A DNA stretch of 64,000 nt, taken from Pseudomonas sp. P8_229. GTDB taxonomy: Bacteria > Pseudomonadota > Gammaproteobacteria > Pseudomonadales > Pseudomonadaceae. How positions within the stretch are numbered: position 1 is the stretch's first letter; each line of letters starts with the position of its first letter. A program made the position numbers and the translations under genes. This document shows, one piece after another, positions 62,044 through 64,000 of this stretch. The stretch covers positions 152,501 to 216,500 of the forward strand of contig NZ_CP125378.1 in NCBI RefSeq assembly GCF_034008635.1. Direction: 5' to 3'. The notes beneath the pieces are model-generated. The model worked only from the letters and a program-made list of their open reading frames with translations, ran no database searches and was not told where the DNA came from.

Positions 62044-63096
62044 TCAGGCGTTGGTGGTCTTGCGCAACGGTGCTCCGGGAATCAGTGCATCGGCATAAAA
62101 GCGTCGAGCGACATCAGGATGCGAGCGCAACCGACCCTTGAGGTAGTTCCAGCCGACATCGCGAAACAACGGATTGAGCGGATCACTCGCTGGGCCACGC
62201 GCTTCACGTAGCAGCGCGGTGGGCAACGGGTACAGCGGCACCACGGCGTCGAGTTGTGCGCCGAGGAAAAACGCGATGGACAGGCGTTCGCTGCCTTCGG
62301 GCGGCGACACCACACGATGCACGGTGGCGCGCAGATAGCCGTTGGTGGCCAGCTCCAGCAGCTCGCCGATGTTCACCACCAGTGTGTTATCGCGGGGCAA
62401 CGCATCGATCCAGCGCCCCTCCTCGACTTCCACTTGCAGCCCTGCCTGCTGGTCTTGCAGTAGAAAACTCAGGAAACCCGAATCCTTGTGCGCGCCAACG
62501 CCCTGATGACTGGCCGCGCGCGCCTGCCCCGGATAGCGCATCAGCTTGATATGTTCGTTGGGCTTGTCGCCGTACAACCGGTCAAAGGCATCGGCTGGCA
62601 GCGACAACGCCTCGGCAAACGCCCGCAACAGGCGCAGCGACATCTGCGTCATCGCCTGCTGCCAGTCGAGCAGCAACGGCTTGAGTTGCGGCAGGGCCTG
62701 CGGCCATTGGTTGGGCCCCTGCAACCGCGCCCAAAAAGGACTGCCCGCCAACAACGGCAACGCCTCGCGCTCGGCACCGAGATCGAACTGCTCGCGCAGG
62801 TCAGGCTGACCACGAGTGATCTCGGAAGCTGCGCGGTTGTAACCGCGAAAGTGCGGCGAATTGATCATGCCGACGGCAGTTTTATCGCTGTCCGGCAAGG
62901 CAAAAAACTGCCGCGCCTGATCCTGGACCTGCGCCAGCAAGTCACTGTCGATGCCATGCCCGGTCAGGTAAAAGAAACCGACATCCCGAGCAGCATGGCG
63001 CAGGTCTTCGAGAAATTGCCGGCGCTGCTGCGCCGAGCCGTCGAGCAGCGAAAGATCAAGAGTAGGCAGCGTGTTGATGACTGGTGCGTGCGGCAT
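62044..63096 (-). CDS. Isopenicillin-N-synthase-like 2-oxoglutarate/Fe(II) oxygenase
   Basis: The 350-residue oxygenase begins with the DIOX_N domain (INTLPTLDLSLLDGSAQQRR; ARDVGFFYLTGHGI). The metal/cosubstrate site comprises HKD in GVGAHKDSGFLSFLLQDQ, then the distal H in RATVHRVVSPPEGSERLSIAFF with the RxS 2-oxoglutarate motif. It heads the operon with MetQNI and the ribose-type transporter and presumably oxidises an imported compound. Its start codon sits just after a perfect dyad that includes the ribosome-binding site. Confidence 0.88.
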   Translation of the reverse strand: MPHAPVINTLPTLDLSLLDGSAQQRRQFLEDLRHAARDVGFFYLTGHGIDSDLLAQVQDQARQFFALPDSDKTAVGMINSPHFRGYNRAASEITRGQPDLREQFDLGAEREALPLLAGSPFWARLQGPNQWPQALPQLKPLLLDWQQAMTQMSLRLLRAFAEALSLPADAFDRLYGDKPNEHIKLMRYPGQARAASHQGVGAHKDSGFLSFLLQDQQAGLQVEVEEGRWIDALPRDNTLVVNIGELLELATNGYLRATVHRVVSPPEGSERLSIAFFLGAQLDAVVPLYPLPTALLREARGPASDPLNPLFRDVGWNYLKGRLRSHPDVARRFYADALIPGAPLRKTTNA

Positions 63097-63116
63097 GATT
63101 CACTCCCGTGTGAATC
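63097..63116 (-). promoter_or_regulatory. Dyad around the ribosome-binding site of the oxygenase gene
   Basis: In the transcript GATTCAC-ACGGGA-GTGAATC directly precedes the ATG. Both 7-base arms pair perfectly and the GGGAG Shine-Dalgarno occupies the loop and first base of the 3' arm. It could fold as an mRNA hairpin affecting initiation, or serve as a DNA operator. Confidence 0.55.
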
Positions 63117-63186
63117 AAACCTGAAGAGCCTGTGATCGATTCAGCGTGTGCCGTCATGGCAATCGGGAGGTCTATCGGTTTGATGC

Positions 63187-63208
63187 TTTGGTTCGTCTGT
63201 GAACCAAA
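63187..63208. promoter_or_regulatory. Perfect dyad TTTGGTTC-N6-GAACCAAA upstream of the oxygenase operon
   Basis: Eight-base arms at 63187-63194 and 63201-63208 with a six-base spacer lie about 90-110 bp upstream of the oxygenase ATG, in AT-rich DNA suitable for the operon promoter. It is a plausible operator for an unknown regulator encoded elsewhere. Confidence 0.5.
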
Positions 63209-63284
63209 ACTAAACGATATTAAAAACGCCGGACAAATATCTTTTTTGCATTAGCTTAGCGCTGGGAATGATCAGCGCTGCGGG

Positions 63285-63321
63285 TGTCGAAAAAACAAAA
63301 GCCTGCTCTCCAAAGCAGGCT
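63285..63321 (-). terminator. Rho-independent terminator of the YcaC-like gene
   Basis: On the minus strand a perfect 8-bp stem AGCCTGCT/AGCAGGCT (63321-63314 and 63307-63300) with a six-base loop is followed by TTTGTTTTTT (63299-63290). It lies 20 nt after the YcaC-like gene's stop and separates it from the oxygenase operon. Confidence 0.9.
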
Positions 63322-63340
63322 TTCAGTCTGGTACCAACGC

Positions 63341-63973
63341 TTACTTCTGCGCTGCGGTAATCGCCGAGTAACTGTTCATCAGGTTGCGATAGTTCGGAAT
63401 CCGCTGCGACAGCAGATTGCCCAGCCCTTCGATGTCGTTGCGCCAGTCGCGGTGCAGCTCGCAGGCGACCGAGAACCAGTTCATCATTTGTGCGCCGGCC
63501 TGGGTCATGCGGCTCCAGGCGGCTTGCTGGACGGTGGTGTTGAAGGTGCCGGAGGCGTCGGTGACGACGAATACATCGAAGCCTTCCGCCAGTGCCGACA
63601 GGGTCGGGAACGCTACGCAGACGTCGGTCACGACGCCGGCAATGATGATCTGCTTGCGGCCGGTGGCCTTGATCGCCTTGACGAAGTCTTCGTTGTCCCA
63701 GGCGTTGATCTGGCCTGGGCGGGCGATGTAGGGCGCGTCCGGGAACATTTCCTTGAGTTCCGGAACCAGCGGGCCGTTCGGGCCTTGCTCGAAACTGGTG
63801 GTGAGGATGGTCGGCAAGTTGAAGAATTTTGCCAGGTCGGCCAGCGCCAGTACGTTGTTCTTGAACTCGTTCGGCGAGAAGTCCTGAACCAGCGAAATCA
63901 GGCCGGTCTGGTGGTCGACCAGCAGGACTACGGCGTCGTCTTTGTTCAGGCGGTTGTAGGTTGCAGTGCTCAT
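63341..63973 (-). CDS. ycaC: YcaC-like isochorismatase-family hydrolase
   Basis: The 210-residue cysteine hydrolase has the family triad: Asp in AVVLLVDHQTGL, Lys in the NEDFVKAIKATGRK region and Cys in AGVVTDVCVAFPTLSALAEG. N-terminal MSTATYNRLNKDDAVV and the length match YcaC, an octameric hydrolase of unresolved physiological substrate. An AAGGGA ribosome-binding site precedes the ATG; the promoter is outside the window. A clear terminator follows. Confidence 0.9.
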   Translation of the reverse strand: MSTATYNRLNKDDAVVLLVDHQTGLISLVQDFSPNEFKNNVLALADLAKFFNLPTILTTSFEQGPNGPLVPELKEMFPDAPYIARPGQINAWDNEDFVKAIKATGRKQIIIAGVVTDVCVAFPTLSALAEGFDVFVVTDASGTFNTTVQQAAWSRMTQAGAQMMNWFSVACELHRDWRNDIEGLGNLLSQRIPNYRNLMNSYSAITAAQK

Positions 63974-64000
63974 GGTTGAATCCCTTTTCTTGGTTGTGAT

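Overview
The window is GC-rich chromosomal DNA from a fluorescent-group Pseudomonas (P. fluorescens/koreensis-like). The grounds are the gene families present, the codon bias, and many Pseudomonas-type REP palindromes (core GGGAGCGGGCTTGCTCGCG and a GAGTGAGCCTGCTCGCG variant). No rRNA, tRNA or CRISPR array is visible. Almost all genes are metabolic, transport or regulatory; one short stretch looks acquired.

Layout. 1-2.9 kb: a partial dehydrogenase-like gene, a broken FAD-oxidoreductase remnant, a stand-alone lspA, a DinB protein and a hotdog thioesterase. 3.0-9.8 kb: a leftward 5-oxoproline operon (pxpA-accB-accC-pxpB-pxpC-NCS1 permease) with a divergent LysR regulator. 9.9-18 kb: small enzymes (DUF1993, GFA, NTF2-like, an old-yellow-enzyme and its MerR regulator with matching 19-bp-spacer promoters, a P-loop kinase, two alpha/beta hydrolases, TrmK) and an internally shortened phytanoyl-CoA dioxygenase-like gene. 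18.1-24.6 kb: a tightly overlapping copper/silver efflux operon (Cys/Met-rich protein, cusC, cusB, cusA, cusF). 24.8-29.5 kb: DUF2986, a DJ-1/PfpI protein with a divergent LysR gene, a hydrolase, a tiny secreted protein and a DUF4432 aldose-epimerase-like protein.

29.6-34.5 kb is the accessory region: a truncated tyrosine recombinase, a second DJ-1 protein, an unknown protein, an orphan PchB/AroQ-type enzyme, an AAA-type ATPase, and an AT-rich two-gene operon (small Cas2/SinR-like protein plus a two-TM membrane protein). Dispersed small repeats are scattered through it. This operon is the best candidate for an undescribed system.

34.6-41.8 kb: cupin, a two-component system behind a strong terminator hairpin, a lipoprotein, a COG4705 membrane protein, MddA-like methyltransferase and a large DUF3772-MscS channel. 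42-47.6 kb: a leftward organosulfur-type operon (AhpD-like protein, SfnB/DszC-like flavoprotein, sulfonate/nitrate-type ABC importer) with a divergent AraC regulator. 47.7-56 kb: a lipoprotein, then two arrays of a ~136-bp REP-containing unit in the same orientation, bracketing a DUF3574 lipoprotein, an APC permease and a TonB receptor. 56.1-63.1 kb: a seven-gene leftward operon joining a 2-oxoglutarate/Fe(II) oxygenase, MetQNI and a ribose-type ABC importer. Last is a YcaC-like hydrolase with a clear terminator. The 42-63 kb section reads as acquisition of alternative sulfur/organic nutrients (inference).
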